Positions 20,943 to 27,935 of a stretch of 53,970 nt of DNA are shown here, piece after piece. Under the pieces are notes generated by a model. It did not search any database and was not told the DNA's origin. It saw only the letters and a list, made by a program, of their open reading frames with translations. Both the position numbers and the translations under genes were made by a program. This DNA is from Acidobacteriota bacterium (GTDB lineage: Bacteria > Acidobacteriota > Thermoanaerobaculia > UBA5066): contig JARXKK010000005.1 of the NCBI GenBank assembly GCA_030278895.1, positions 1 to 53,970 on the forward strand, in the 5' to 3' direction. Each line of letters opens with the position of its first letter. Position 1 is the stretch's first letter.

Positions 20943-21739
20943 CTTGAATCCGTCTCCTCTTCGCGCGCCGGCTGAGCCCCCCACGTGCCCGCCACGGGAC
21001 CCGATACGGGAGCGGGCGCGATCTGCGTCCCCTCCCAGGTGCCCGCGAGGCGCCTCGAGGGCGACGTCGTCAGGCGACCGTAGAATTTCGCATCCAATCC
21101 CCGCTCGGAATCGACCCGCTCCAGCATGACGCGGTCGGCGACGAACGTGCCACGGAGTGAACCACGAAAGCCCCCGTCGAGAACATAGTCACCGGAGAGG
21201 ATTGTGCCGTCGAGCGAGAGGCGGTAGACACCGCGCCGGCCGCCCGGATTGATGAAGACTTCCCAGCGCCCGGTCAGCGGGTCGGCCGGGTTGCTTCTGA
21301 GTGAGTCTCGCCGGCGCGCGATCTCTTCCCGAAACGTGACCAACCGGCGAACGTGCTCGGCGAGCCTCTCGGAAATGGCGCGGCGGCGGTCCTGACCGAC
21401 CAGGGCGCGGGCACGCGCGTCGGCCGCGGCCTGTTCGGTCTGCTCGAGGAGAGTGCGGTCGAGGATGCCTTCGCGTGCGAGGCGGGCTATCTGATTCAGG
21501 GACGCGTTGAGGTCCGACTCGGCCCGCGAGGCCTGTCCGGAGACCCGGTCGAATTCCTCGAGGTCCTCCGAGACGCGCCGCCTCTCCATATCGACCGCGG
21601 CAAGGAGCACGTCGAGCACGGGATCGCCTGTCCGCGACGGCAGGGTCGCGGCCGCCGCCGGCATGACAGGCATCACCGGCATCACGAGCGCCAGCAGGAG
21701 CGCCCCGGTGAAAACGAAGCGAGCCGGACGGACGACCAT
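20939..21739 (-). CDS. Secreted coiled-coil protein with C-terminal beta domain, unknown function
   Basis: 266 aa from ATG 21739. A signal peptide (hydrophobic run with repeated VMPVMPVMP, then AAAA) is followed by an Arg/Glu-rich coiled coil (about 40-150) and a small beta-rich domain (about 155-240: GRWEVFINPGGRRGVYRL, GSLRGTFVADRVMLERVD). I do not recognise the family. TATAGT (21752-21747, minus) lies 7 bases before this ATG, so I prefer it over the in-frame GTG at 21748, which would overlap the -10. It heads the TPR-rarA-TlpA-like unit. Confidence 0.65.
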   Translation of the reverse strand: MVVRPARFVFTGALLLALVMPVMPVMPAAAATLPSRTGDPVLDVLLAAVDMERRRVSEDLEEFDRVSGQASRAESDLNASLNQIARLAREGILDRTLLEQTEQAAADARARALVGQDRRRAISERLAEHVRRLVTFREEIARRRDSLRSNPADPLTGRWEVFINPGGRRGVYRLSLDGTILSGDYVLDGGFRGSLRGTFVADRVMLERVDSERGLDAKFYGRLTTSPSRRLAGTWEGTQIAPAPVSGPVAGTWGAQPAREEETDSR

Positions 21740-21752
21740 CTTCGCCACTATA
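21739..21752 (-). promoter_or_regulatory. Candidate leaderless promoter -10 for the coiled-coil protein gene
   Basis: TATAGT on the minus strand (21752-21747) is 7 bases before ATG 21739 with no Shine-Dalgarno, the same spacing as other candidate leaderless starts in this window. Confidence 0.4.
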
Positions 21753-21787
21753 CGGAAATCGGGGCGCCCGCATCGCGGAGCGCAGAA

Positions 21788-22333
21788 TCAATGGCCGCGG
21801 TTGTTCCCGTTCGCGGCGGCGAGGGGCGTCAGGGGACGCCGCTTGAGGATCGCCCGATCGAGGGCCTTCTCGACCTCGGTCGCGACTTCGCCCTCGGGCA
21901 GTCCGTTGATCTGCGCGATCTCGGAGACGATGAGATAGCGGGCGCGCTCGTACATCTTCTTCTCGCGGAAGGAGAGCGCCTTCTGCTTTTGCACCCACGT
22001 CAGGTTCTTGAGGACGTCCGCGATGTCCGTAAGCCGGCCCGAGCGCATCCTGTCGAGGTTCTGCTTGTAGCGGCCCTTCCAGTCGCCCGTGGGGGGAAGC
22101 GTCGCGTTCTCGAGGACACGGAAGACCGATCCCACGTCCTTGCGCCGGGTGAGCGGGCGCAGGCCGATGCGGTCGGAGTTTCCGACCGGCACCATCACGC
22201 GGGAATTGTTCCCGAGGAGGCGAAGCTGGTAACAGGGGGCGGGAGAACCTTCGAGGAGGGATTCCTGGATCGTCTCGACGACGCCAACGCCGTGATTCGG
22301 GTAGACGAGCCTGTCTCCGATCTTGAATGCCAC
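21788..22333 (-). CDS. carD: CarD/CdnL-family RNA polymerase-binding regulator
   Basis: 181 aa. CarD-type proteins bind RNA polymerase beta through an N-terminal Tudor-like domain and stabilise open complexes, notably at rRNA promoters. Here MAFKIGDRLVYPNHGVGVVETI matches the RNAP-interacting domain, and the helical C-terminal part contains RSGRLTDIADVLKNL and LSFREKKMYERARYLIVSEIA. The start is GTG 22333 with AAGGAGGAG upstream. It has a near-consensus promoter (22364-22392). Confidence 0.92.
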   Translation of the reverse strand: MAFKIGDRLVYPNHGVGVVETIQESLLEGSPAPCYQLRLLGNNSRVMVPVGNSDRIGLRPLTRRKDVGSVFRVLENATLPPTGDWKGRYKQNLDRMRSGRLTDIADVLKNLTWVQKQKALSFREKKMYERARYLIVSEIAQINGLPEGEVATEVEKALDRAILKRRPLTPLAAANGNNRGH

Positions 22334-22363
22334 GGGTTCTCCTCCTTCGGGAAAGGGAAAAGG

Positions 22364-22392
22364 AGACTACTCCCCCAGCCCGCCCCCGTCAA
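22364..22392 (-). promoter_or_regulatory. Promoter of carD
   Basis: On the minus strand TTGACG (22392-22387) and TAGTCT (22369-22364) are separated by exactly 17 bases, followed about 30 bases later by the carD GTG with a strong ribosome-binding site. This is one of the two clearest sigma70-type promoters in the window. Confidence 0.65.
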
Positions 22393-22480
22393 TGAGGCTG
22401 GAACGGAAGGGGCCGGACTGGCGAAAAGCTGAACGATTGCGGAGAAATGAGTGGCGCGAGCGCCCCTTTCGGGGATTTCT

Positions 22481-22567
22481 TGGTACCGGAGGAGGGAGTC
22501 GAACCCTCACGGCCTTGTGGACCGGGGGATTTTGAGTCCCCTGCGTCTGCCATTCCGCCACTCCGGC
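22481..22567 (-). tRNA. tRNA-Leu (anticodon CAA)
   Basis: 87 nt including an encoded 3' CCA. The acceptor stem is GCCGGAG with CTCCGGT. The anticodon arm is GGGGA-CTCAAAA-TCCCC, giving CAA, which reads UUG. The long variable arm is typical of class II tRNA-Leu, and the T-arm is GAGGGTTCGACTCCCTC. A TAGACT hexamer (22584-22579) upstream could be its -10. Downstream on the minus strand are two small hairpins, CCCC-GAAA-GGGG and GGCGC-TC-GCGCC, without a T-run. Confidence 0.96.
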
Positions 22568-22591
22568 GCGCCGCGCGGAGTCTAACGCGTC

Positions 22592-23056
22592 CTACTGCCA
22601 GTCCAGCCGGACGTTCTTGTGGAGGTGCGCGAGGGCGCAGCCGGCGACCGTGCCGAGGACGTTCCAGAACACGTCGTTCACGTCGGCCGCGCGCGTCGGC
22701 AGGAAGAGCTGGACGGTCTCGATCCCGACGCTGAAGAGTGCGCCCGCGAGAAGCGTGTCCGCGTGGTTGCGGGCCGCCGACCGGCCCGGCCCGTCCAGGA
22801 ACTTCCAGAACAGGAACGCCCACAAAGCGAACATCGCGAGGTTTCCGACGATTCCGACGATCGCGTACAGGAAGGAGTTCGAGAGATATCCGCCGTGACC
22901 CGCCCGCGCCACGAGGCGCTGGACGTCCTCGAACGGCGCGAGATTCGTCCGCACCTTGCCCCCGCCCTGAACGAGAAGCGTCACGCCCAGGAGAACGCAC
23001 GAGTAGGCGACGAGAAGCGTTCCCTGCAGTCCCTTGCCGACGCGAATCGTGCGCAT
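22592..23056 (-). CDS. VanZ-like family membrane protein
   Basis: 154 aa with four predicted membrane segments. NLAPFEDVQRLV, YAIVGIVGNLAMFALWAFLFW and VGIETVQLFLPTRAADVNDVFWNVLG match the VanZ-like domain signature (PF04892). VanZ itself confers low-level teicoplanin resistance; most homologues are uncharacterised. The frame is open far upstream, but ATG 23056 gives the natural N-terminus and lies 11 bp after the asparaginase stop. Confidence 0.85.
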   Translation of the reverse strand: MRTIRVGKGLQGTLLVAYSCVLLGVTLLVQGGGKVRTNLAPFEDVQRLVARAGHGGYLSNSFLYAIVGIVGNLAMFALWAFLFWKFLDGPGRSAARNHADTLLAGALFSVGIETVQLFLPTRAADVNDVFWNVLGTVAGCALAHLHKNVRLDWQ

Positions 23057-23067
23057 GGAACGGAGCC

Positions 23068-24159
23068 TCACTCCGCCCGCTCGCGCGAGGCGAACCGGTC
23101 GAGCCTGAAGACGGTTCTCATGTCCCCCACGACGTCGCCGCGCACGTTCTTCACGGGCCGCCGCGCGAGACGACGGAGCGCGGTGAGACGCGCGCCCGAG
23201 ACGAGGCCGAGCTGCCGCAGGACCTCGACGGTCACGGCATCGCGCCCCCGCTCGGCCCCGTCCTCGATCTTCAGCGCGATCCCGACGGATGAGGTGGCGG
23301 AAAGGGAGCGCGCCAGAGAGGGCGCGACTCCGACGGCGTAAACCCCTTCGGCCCCCTCCTTCGCGAGGAGGTCTCCGCCGAACGCGCGCATGAGGTTCGT
23401 CGTGAACCGGCCCGTTCCCGCAACCATCTCGGGGGCCGACGTCATCGCCTCCGCGATCCGGACACGCGCGCGAAACGCGCGCGGAGCCTCCCCCCGCACG
23501 CGCGCTCCCTTCAGCCGCGCATACAGAAGCGCCAGATTCGCGAGCGGGATCCGGAACACGGGCACGGAACAACCGTCCACGGCGAGGCCGATCGCCGCCG
23601 CCGGAACGCCCGCGAGAAGAGAGAGCGCCGACAAGATTTTCTTCTGAAGGGGGTGAGACGGCTGCCAGTACGTCTTCGCGTCTTCGCCGAACAGGCGGCA
23701 AGCAAGGAGCATCGCCGCGTGCTTTCCCGAGCAGTTGTTGTGGAGCGGGCCGGGGTCCTCGCGGCGGAAGGCCAGCGCGCGGGCGGTCTCCTCGTGCATG
23801 GGCGGATGCGCGCCGCAGTGGAGGTCCGCGGCCGTGAAACCTCCCCGCGCGAGCATGGCGGCCGCGGCGCGCGTGTGAAACGGCTCGCCGCCGTGCGACG
23901 CGGCCGCGAGAGCAATCTCTTCCGTCGACAGCCCGAAGCGCTTCTCGCCTCCGCCCGCGAGGAAGGGAACGAGCTGAACGGGCTTGGCCGAGGAGCGCAG
24001 AAAGACGAGCTCCTCGGGATCGCCCGCCGCGGCCAGGAGCCTCCCATCCTCGGCGACGACCGCCACCGAACCGCGATGAACGGACTCGACGACACCGCCC
24101 CGCCTCACCACGAGGAGGGGGACGCTTTCCGGGAGCGAACCGCCGCGCACGCCGATCAT
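23068..24159 (-). CDS. Asparaginase (Asparaginase_II family, PF06089)
   Basis: 363 aa, resembling the Rhizobium-type thermolabile L-asparaginase rather than the E. coli AnsA/AnsB fold. Visible family blocks are FLRSSAKPVQLVPF (with the SxxK pair), ALAAASHGGEPFHT, LHCGAHPP, GPLHNNCSGKHAAMLL and VDGCSVPVFRIPL. It should hydrolyse L-asparagine to aspartate and ammonia in the cytoplasm. ATG 24159 has TAATCT (24172-24167) 7 bases upstream and no Shine-Dalgarno. QKKILSAL is encoded by a copy of the dispersed element (23632-23657). Confidence 0.88.
   Translation of the reverse strand: MIGVRGGSLPESVPLLVVRRGGVVESVHRGSVAVVAEDGRLLAAAGDPEELVFLRSSAKPVQLVPFLAGGGEKRFGLSTEEIALAAASHGGEPFHTRAAAAMLARGGFTAADLHCGAHPPMHEETARALAFRREDPGPLHNNCSGKHAAMLLACRLFGEDAKTYWQPSHPLQKKILSALSLLAGVPAAAIGLAVDGCSVPVFRIPLANLALLYARLKGARVRGEAPRAFRARVRIAEAMTSAPEMVAGTGRFTTNLMRAFGGDLLAKEGAEGVYAVGVAPSLARSLSATSSVGIALKIEDGAERGRDAVTVEVLRQLGLVSGARLTALRRLARRPVKNVRGDVVGDMRTVFRLDRFASRERAE
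23632..23657 (+). repeat. Dispersed purine-rich element, copy in the asparaginase gene
   Basis: It reads CAAGATTTTCTTCTGAAGGG and then GGTGAG. It keeps the AAGATTTTCTT left half and a GAAGG right half with one extra base in the core. Confidence 0.45.
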
Positions 24160-24166
24160 TCGGCCC

Positions 24167-24212
24167 AGATTACCCGAACGCCGTTGACGAGACCCCGCCT
24201 CCTCCCGACAAT
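24167..24212. promoter_or_regulatory. Divergent promoters: asparaginase (minus) and MgtE-like/NRAMP operon (plus)
   Basis: For the plus strand, TTGACG (24184-24189) and GACAAT (24207-24212) have an exact 17-base spacer, and the GTG start at 24219 follows 6 bases after the -10, so the mRNA should be leaderless or nearly so. For the minus strand, TAATCT (24172-24167) is 7 bases before the asparaginase ATG. The 59-bp intergenic region therefore appears to serve both genes. Confidence 0.55.
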
Positions 24213-24218
24213 GCCTTC

Positions 24219-25529
24219 GTGCCGACGTCTTCGCCGTCTCTGCCCGCGCGTACGACCGGGGTGCCCGTCCACGAGGGGTTCTTCGTCTCGGAGTTCCTCG
24301 GCGAGACGGTGCGCGACGTCGGCCGGCATCCGGTCGGGAAGATCTCGGACTTCGCCGTCGCGACGAGCGCCCGGGCCCCGTTTCCGCGGGTCACGGGCCT
24401 CCTGATCCGAAACCGCTTCGAGACTTTCGTGCTGCCCTGGGAAGACGTCGCCATCTTCCAGCGCAATGCCGTGCGCACGCGCCTCGTCCGGGAGGACCTC
24501 CTGCATCGGCCCCCGGGCGCGGACGAGATCTTTCTCGCGCGGCATCTTCTCGACAAACAGATCGTGGACATCAACGGCGTGAAGGTCGTGCGGGTCAACG
24601 ACCTCAAGCTGGACGTTCTTTCGGGAGACCTCGTCCTCACGGCCGCCGACGTGGGCGTGCGCGGCCTCGTGCGGCGGGTCTTCGGGGCCGGCATCACGCC
24701 CCGTGGCGGCAGGCTTTCCGACGCGTCGCTGCCGGCCCGCCTCATTCCGTGGGACTCGATGCAGCCGCTGCATCCTCAGCTCGAACGCCTCGAGACCACG
24801 CTCCCTCAGGAGAAGCTCCAGAGGCTCCACCCCGCCGACATCGCGGAGATCATGAGCCAGGTTTCGGGCACCGAACGTACCGGAATCTTTCGAAAACTGG
24901 ACGTCGAGACCGCGGCCGACACGCTCCACGAGCTCGAGCCCGAGATGCAGGCGGAGATCATCGAAGACCTGCCGGAGGCGCGCGCCTCGGAGATCCTCGA
25001 GCAGATGCCCGCCGACGAGGCGGCGGACGTCCTGGGCGAGATCGAGGGCGAGCACGCGCGCGACCTCGTCCAGCTCATGGAGAAGGGGGCGGCTGACGAC
25101 GTCACCGAGCTCCTCGTGCACGACGAGAACACGGCCGGCGGACTCATGGGAACCGACTTCGTCACGTTCCCGCCCACGCTCACGGTGCACGAGACGATCC
25201 AGAGACTCCGGCCGGTGGCCCGCGACGCCGAGGCGCTCTTCTACTTCTACGTGGTGGACGAACAGGAGCGCATCCTCGGCGCGCTCTCGGTGCGCGATCT
25301 CCTCGCGGCCCACGATGACGCCGTGCTCGAAATGGTCATGGCGGCGCCGGTTCGAAGCGTCACGCCCGACGTCCCGGCCGACGAGGTGGCCGAGACGATG
25401 TCGAAGTACGACCTCCTTGCCCTTCCCGTCACCGACCCGGAAGGCGTCCTCGTCGGGATCATCACGATCGACGACGTCGTCGATCGCCTCCAGCCGCAGC
25501 CTCGGCGCCGTCGCAGGAGGCTGCGTTGA
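24219..25529 (+). CDS. Soluble MgtE-like Mg2+-sensor protein (PRC-barrel-like, MgtE_N and two CBS domains; no membrane domain)
   Basis: 436 aa. The N-terminal part (about 15-170) contains two PRC-barrel-like segments (VGKISDFAV, KVVRVNDLKLDV). The MgtE N-domain follows (about 185-295: LHPADIAEIM, LEPEMQAEIIEDLPEARASEILEQMPADEAADVLGEI is its helical repeat array, with TAGGLMGTDF leading into the CBS pair), then CBS domains (about 300-425: ALFYFYVVDEQERILGALSVRDLL, LLALPVTDPEGVLVGIITIDDVVDRL). In MgtE these domains sense Mg2+ and gate the channel; here the channel is absent and the protein ends in a basic tail. It overlaps the NRAMP-like gene by 4 bp, so it probably regulates that transporter. 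The start is GTG 24219. Confidence 0.85.
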   Translation: MPTSSPSLPARTTGVPVHEGFFVSEFLGETVRDVGRHPVGKISDFAVATSARAPFPRVTGLLIRNRFETFVLPWEDVAIFQRNAVRTRLVREDLLHRPPGADEIFLARHLLDKQIVDINGVKVVRVNDLKLDVLSGDLVLTAADVGVRGLVRRVFGAGITPRGGRLSDASLPARLIPWDSMQPLHPQLERLETTLPQEKLQRLHPADIAEIMSQVSGTERTGIFRKLDVETAADTLHELEPEMQAEIIEDLPEARASEILEQMPADEAADVLGEIEGEHARDLVQLMEKGAADDVTELLVHDENTAGGLMGTDFVTFPPTLTVHETIQRLRPVARDAEALFYFYVVDEQERILGALSVRDLLAAHDDAVLEMVMAAPVRSVTPDVPADEVAETMSKYDLLALPVTDPEGVLVGIITIDDVVDRLQPQPRRRRRRLR

Positions 25530-26815
25530 TCGCCCCGGCCGCGGCGCCCGCCGCGCCGCGGCCGGACGTGAGAAACTGGCGGCGGCGCCTCACGATCTTC
25601 TTCGCCATCCTCGGGCCCGGGATCATCACGGCGAACGTCGATAACGACGCCGGCGGGATCGCGACCTATTCGATCGCGGGAGCCCACTTCGGCTATTCGC
25701 TCCTCTGGACTCTCGTCCCGATCACGATCGCGCTGATCGTCGTGCAGGAGATGTCCGCGCGGCTCGGCGCCATCACGGGGAAAGGCCTCGGGGAGCTGAT
25801 CCGGGAGAACTACGGGCTCCGGGCCACCTTCTACCTCCTCGTCGCCCTCCTCGTGACCGACATCGGCAACACGGTCGCCGAGTTCGCAGGCTGGGCCGCG
25901 GCGCTCGAAATCTTCGGGATCCCGCGATGGATCTCCGTCCCCATCGGCGCCTTCGTCGTGTGGTGGATCGTCGTGAAGGGAAATTACAAGACCGTCGAGA
26001 AAATCTTCCTGATCGCCTGCTCGATCTACCTCACGTACGTGGTATCCGCCCTTTTCGCGAAGCCGGTGTGGACCGACGTCCTCAAGCAGACCTTCAACCC
26101 GCGAATCGAGTCGAGCGCCGCGTGGGTGCTGATGATCATCGGCATCGTCGGGACCACGATCGCGCCGTGGATGCAGTTCTATCTCCAGTCCTCGATCGTC
26201 GAGAAGCGCATCGGCCCGGAGGAATTCAAGATGTCCCGCTGGGACGTCATCGTGGGCTGCATCCTGACGGACGTCGTCGCGTTCTTCATCATCGTGGCCT
26301 GCGGCGCCACACTATTTCCGGCGGGAATCCGCATCGAAGGCGCCGAGCAGGCCGCGCTCGCCCTGAAACCGCTCGCCGGCAAGTGGGCGGGGACTCTCTT
26401 CGCGCTCGGCCTCGCGAACGCCTCGCTCTTCGCGGCGTGCATCCTTCCCCTCGCCACCGCGTATTCCATTTGCGAGGGGCTCGGCTTCGAGGCGGGCGTC
26501 GACAAGACCTGGGCCGAGGCGCCGCAGTTCAACATCCTCTACACGGGCATGATCGTGATCGGCGCGGGGATCATCCTCATCCCCGGCATCCCGCTCTTTC
26601 CGGTCCTCTTCCTCTCGCAGGTCCTGAACGGCCTCCTCCTGCCGTTCGTCCTCGTCTTCATGTGTCTGCTCGTCAACCGGACCGACATCATGGGCGAGCA
26701 CGTGAACGGGAGGGTGTGGAACTGGATCGCGTGGGGCACGTGCGTCATCATGATCGGGCTCACGATCGTCCTCGTCGTCACCTCGATCTGGCCAGGCCTC
26801 TTCCCGTCCAAATAA
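25526..26815 (+). CDS. NRAMP-family divalent metal transporter, possibly Mg2+-type (NRMT-like)
   Basis: 429 aa with about 11 membrane helices. Helix 1 carries GPGIITANVDNDAGG: the conserved Asp is present (D41) but the metal-binding Asn of DPGN is Gly (G44). Helix 6 reads GTTIAPWMQFYLQSS, where the canonical MPHN motif is APWM, so the coordinating Met is Ala (A213) and the His is absent. As I recall, such Asn-to-Gly and Met-to-Ala changes mark NRAMP-related Mg2+ transporters that carry hydrated Mg2+. The preceding MgtE-like sensor gene overlaps by TTGA; the start is TTG 25526 with AGGAGG 5 bases upstream. Classical Mn2+/Fe2+ transport is the alternative but fits the residues poorly. Confidence 0.85.
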   Translation: MIAPAAAPAAPRPDVRNWRRRLTIFFAILGPGIITANVDNDAGGIATYSIAGAHFGYSLLWTLVPITIALIVVQEMSARLGAITGKGLGELIRENYGLRATFYLLVALLVTDIGNTVAEFAGWAAALEIFGIPRWISVPIGAFVVWWIVVKGNYKTVEKIFLIACSIYLTYVVSALFAKPVWTDVLKQTFNPRIESSAAWVLMIIGIVGTTIAPWMQFYLQSSIVEKRIGPEEFKMSRWDVIVGCILTDVVAFFIIVACGATLFPAGIRIEGAEQAALALKPLAGKWAGTLFALGLANASLFAACILPLATAYSICEGLGFEAGVDKTWAEAPQFNILYTGMIVIGAGIILIPGIPLFPVLFLSQVLNGLLLPFVLVFMCLLVNRTDIMGEHVNGRVWNWIAWGTCVIMIGLTIVLVVTSIWPGLFPSK

Positions 26816-26832
26816 GTAGCTCAGGAGGCTCC

Positions 26833-27510
26833 ATGAGTCGTTCCCTCGTCCTCTTCTCTCTCACTCTCGCCCTTCTCGTGGCCGCGGTGCCCGCTTTCGG
26901 GCAAGACCGCGGTGGGACCTTCGAGATCTCGCCCTTCGCCGGCGGCTACTTCGGCGGGCGGCTGTACGCCAACACCGTCGTCACGACGTCGCCGGGCACG
27001 ACGGCGACGTTCGCCTTCCTCGAGCCGGCCGACGACCTCACGTACGGCGTGAGGCTTGCCTACAACGTAACCCGCCATTTCGCCTTCGAGCTCGACTGGA
27101 CGTCGGCGCGTGCCGATCTCAGGACGCCGAACCAGCCCGGCGTGTCGCCCCGGAACCTGCGCGTCGGGCGCCTCCGCCAGAACGCCTACGAGGCGAACAT
27201 GCTCTTCAATTTCGGCAAACGGCGCGCCGTCGGGTACTTCGGTCTCGGCGCCGGGGCCGCGACACTCGACCGGACCGACGCGACCATCGAACCGGCGGCC
27301 CGCACGCGCTTCACCGCGAACATCTCGGCTGGCGCGAAGTTCTTCTTCACGCCGCGCGTCGGGTTGCGGCTGGACGGGCGATACCGCGCCCTCGACCAGC
27401 AGTCCGATTCCGACCGTCGCGGCTGCGACCGCGACGGATTCTGCTCGGACCGCTTGAATCGCTGGTCATACAACGGCGAGCTCACGGGCGGTCTGGTCTT
27501 CGCCTTCTAG
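26833..27510 (+). CDS. Outer-membrane beta-barrel protein
   Basis: 225 aa. The signal peptide ends near VPAFG-QDR. Alternating beta strands with aromatic ends (FEISPFAGGYFGGRL, LTYGVRLAYNVTRHFAFELDWTS, VGYFGLGAGAATL, RVGLRLDGRYRAL) finish in LTGGLVFAF, a C-terminal Phe typical of Bam substrates. It is OmpW/OmpA-barrel-like in size. Two Cys flank a short loop (RGCDRDGFCSD), probably a disulfide. AGGAGG precedes ATG 26833 by a good spacing. It lies 17 bp after the NRAMP gene; a functional link is not shown. Confidence 0.78.
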   Translation: MSRSLVLFSLTLALLVAAVPAFGQDRGGTFEISPFAGGYFGGRLYANTVVTTSPGTTATFAFLEPADDLTYGVRLAYNVTRHFAFELDWTSARADLRTPNQPGVSPRNLRVGRLRQNAYEANMLFNFGKRRAVGYFGLGAGAATLDRTDATIEPAARTRFTANISAGAKFFFTPRVGLRLDGRYRALDQQSDSDRRGCDRDGFCSDRLNRWSYNGELTGGLVFAF

Positions 27511-27935
27511 CTCCGTTCGTCGGGCGGCGCGACGTCGATCCGGCGCGCGCCGCCTTCCCCGATCGCGATCGACACCCGCCAGGCCCGCCGCTCCGTCAGC
27601 GGCGGACGGGGCCACTCCACCGCGAGAATCGCGCTTTCCCTCTCGTCGAGACCGAGGTCCGCGATCGACGCGCCCGCGAAGATGCGATACAGGTCGGCGT
27701 GGACGAGGAGAGGCGGGCTCCCCGCCGGCCCATACTCGTGAACCAGCGCGAAGCTCGGGGACGACACGTCCTCCGGATCGAGGCCGAGCCCGGCGGCGAT
27801 TCCCTTCACGAATTCGGTCTTGCCGGCTCCAAGGTCTCCCTCGAGAAGCACCACGTCACCGGGCGCGAAACGGTGCGCGAAGCTCGCGCCGAGGCGCCTC
27901 GTTTCCTCCGCGGTTGCCGACACGTGCGACGTCAC
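27507..27935 (-). CDS. tsaE: tRNA threonylcarbamoyladenosine biosynthesis ATPase TsaE
   Basis: 142 aa. TsaE is the small ATPase partner of TsaB/TsaD in t6A37 formation. Walker A is GDLGAGKT (33-40), followed by SSPSFALVHEY, VHADLYRI and LGLDE, and the AVEWPRP segment typical of the family. The start is GTG 27935, in a 4-bp GTGA overlap with the nnrD stop. Its tail overlaps the convergent beta-barrel gene by 4 bp. Confidence 0.92.
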   Translation of the reverse strand: MTSHVSATAEETRRLGASFAHRFAPGDVVLLEGDLGAGKTEFVKGIAAGLGLDPEDVSSPSFALVHEYGPAGSPPLLVHADLYRIFAGASIADLGLDERESAILAVEWPRPPLTERRAWRVSIAIGEGGARRIDVAPPDERS

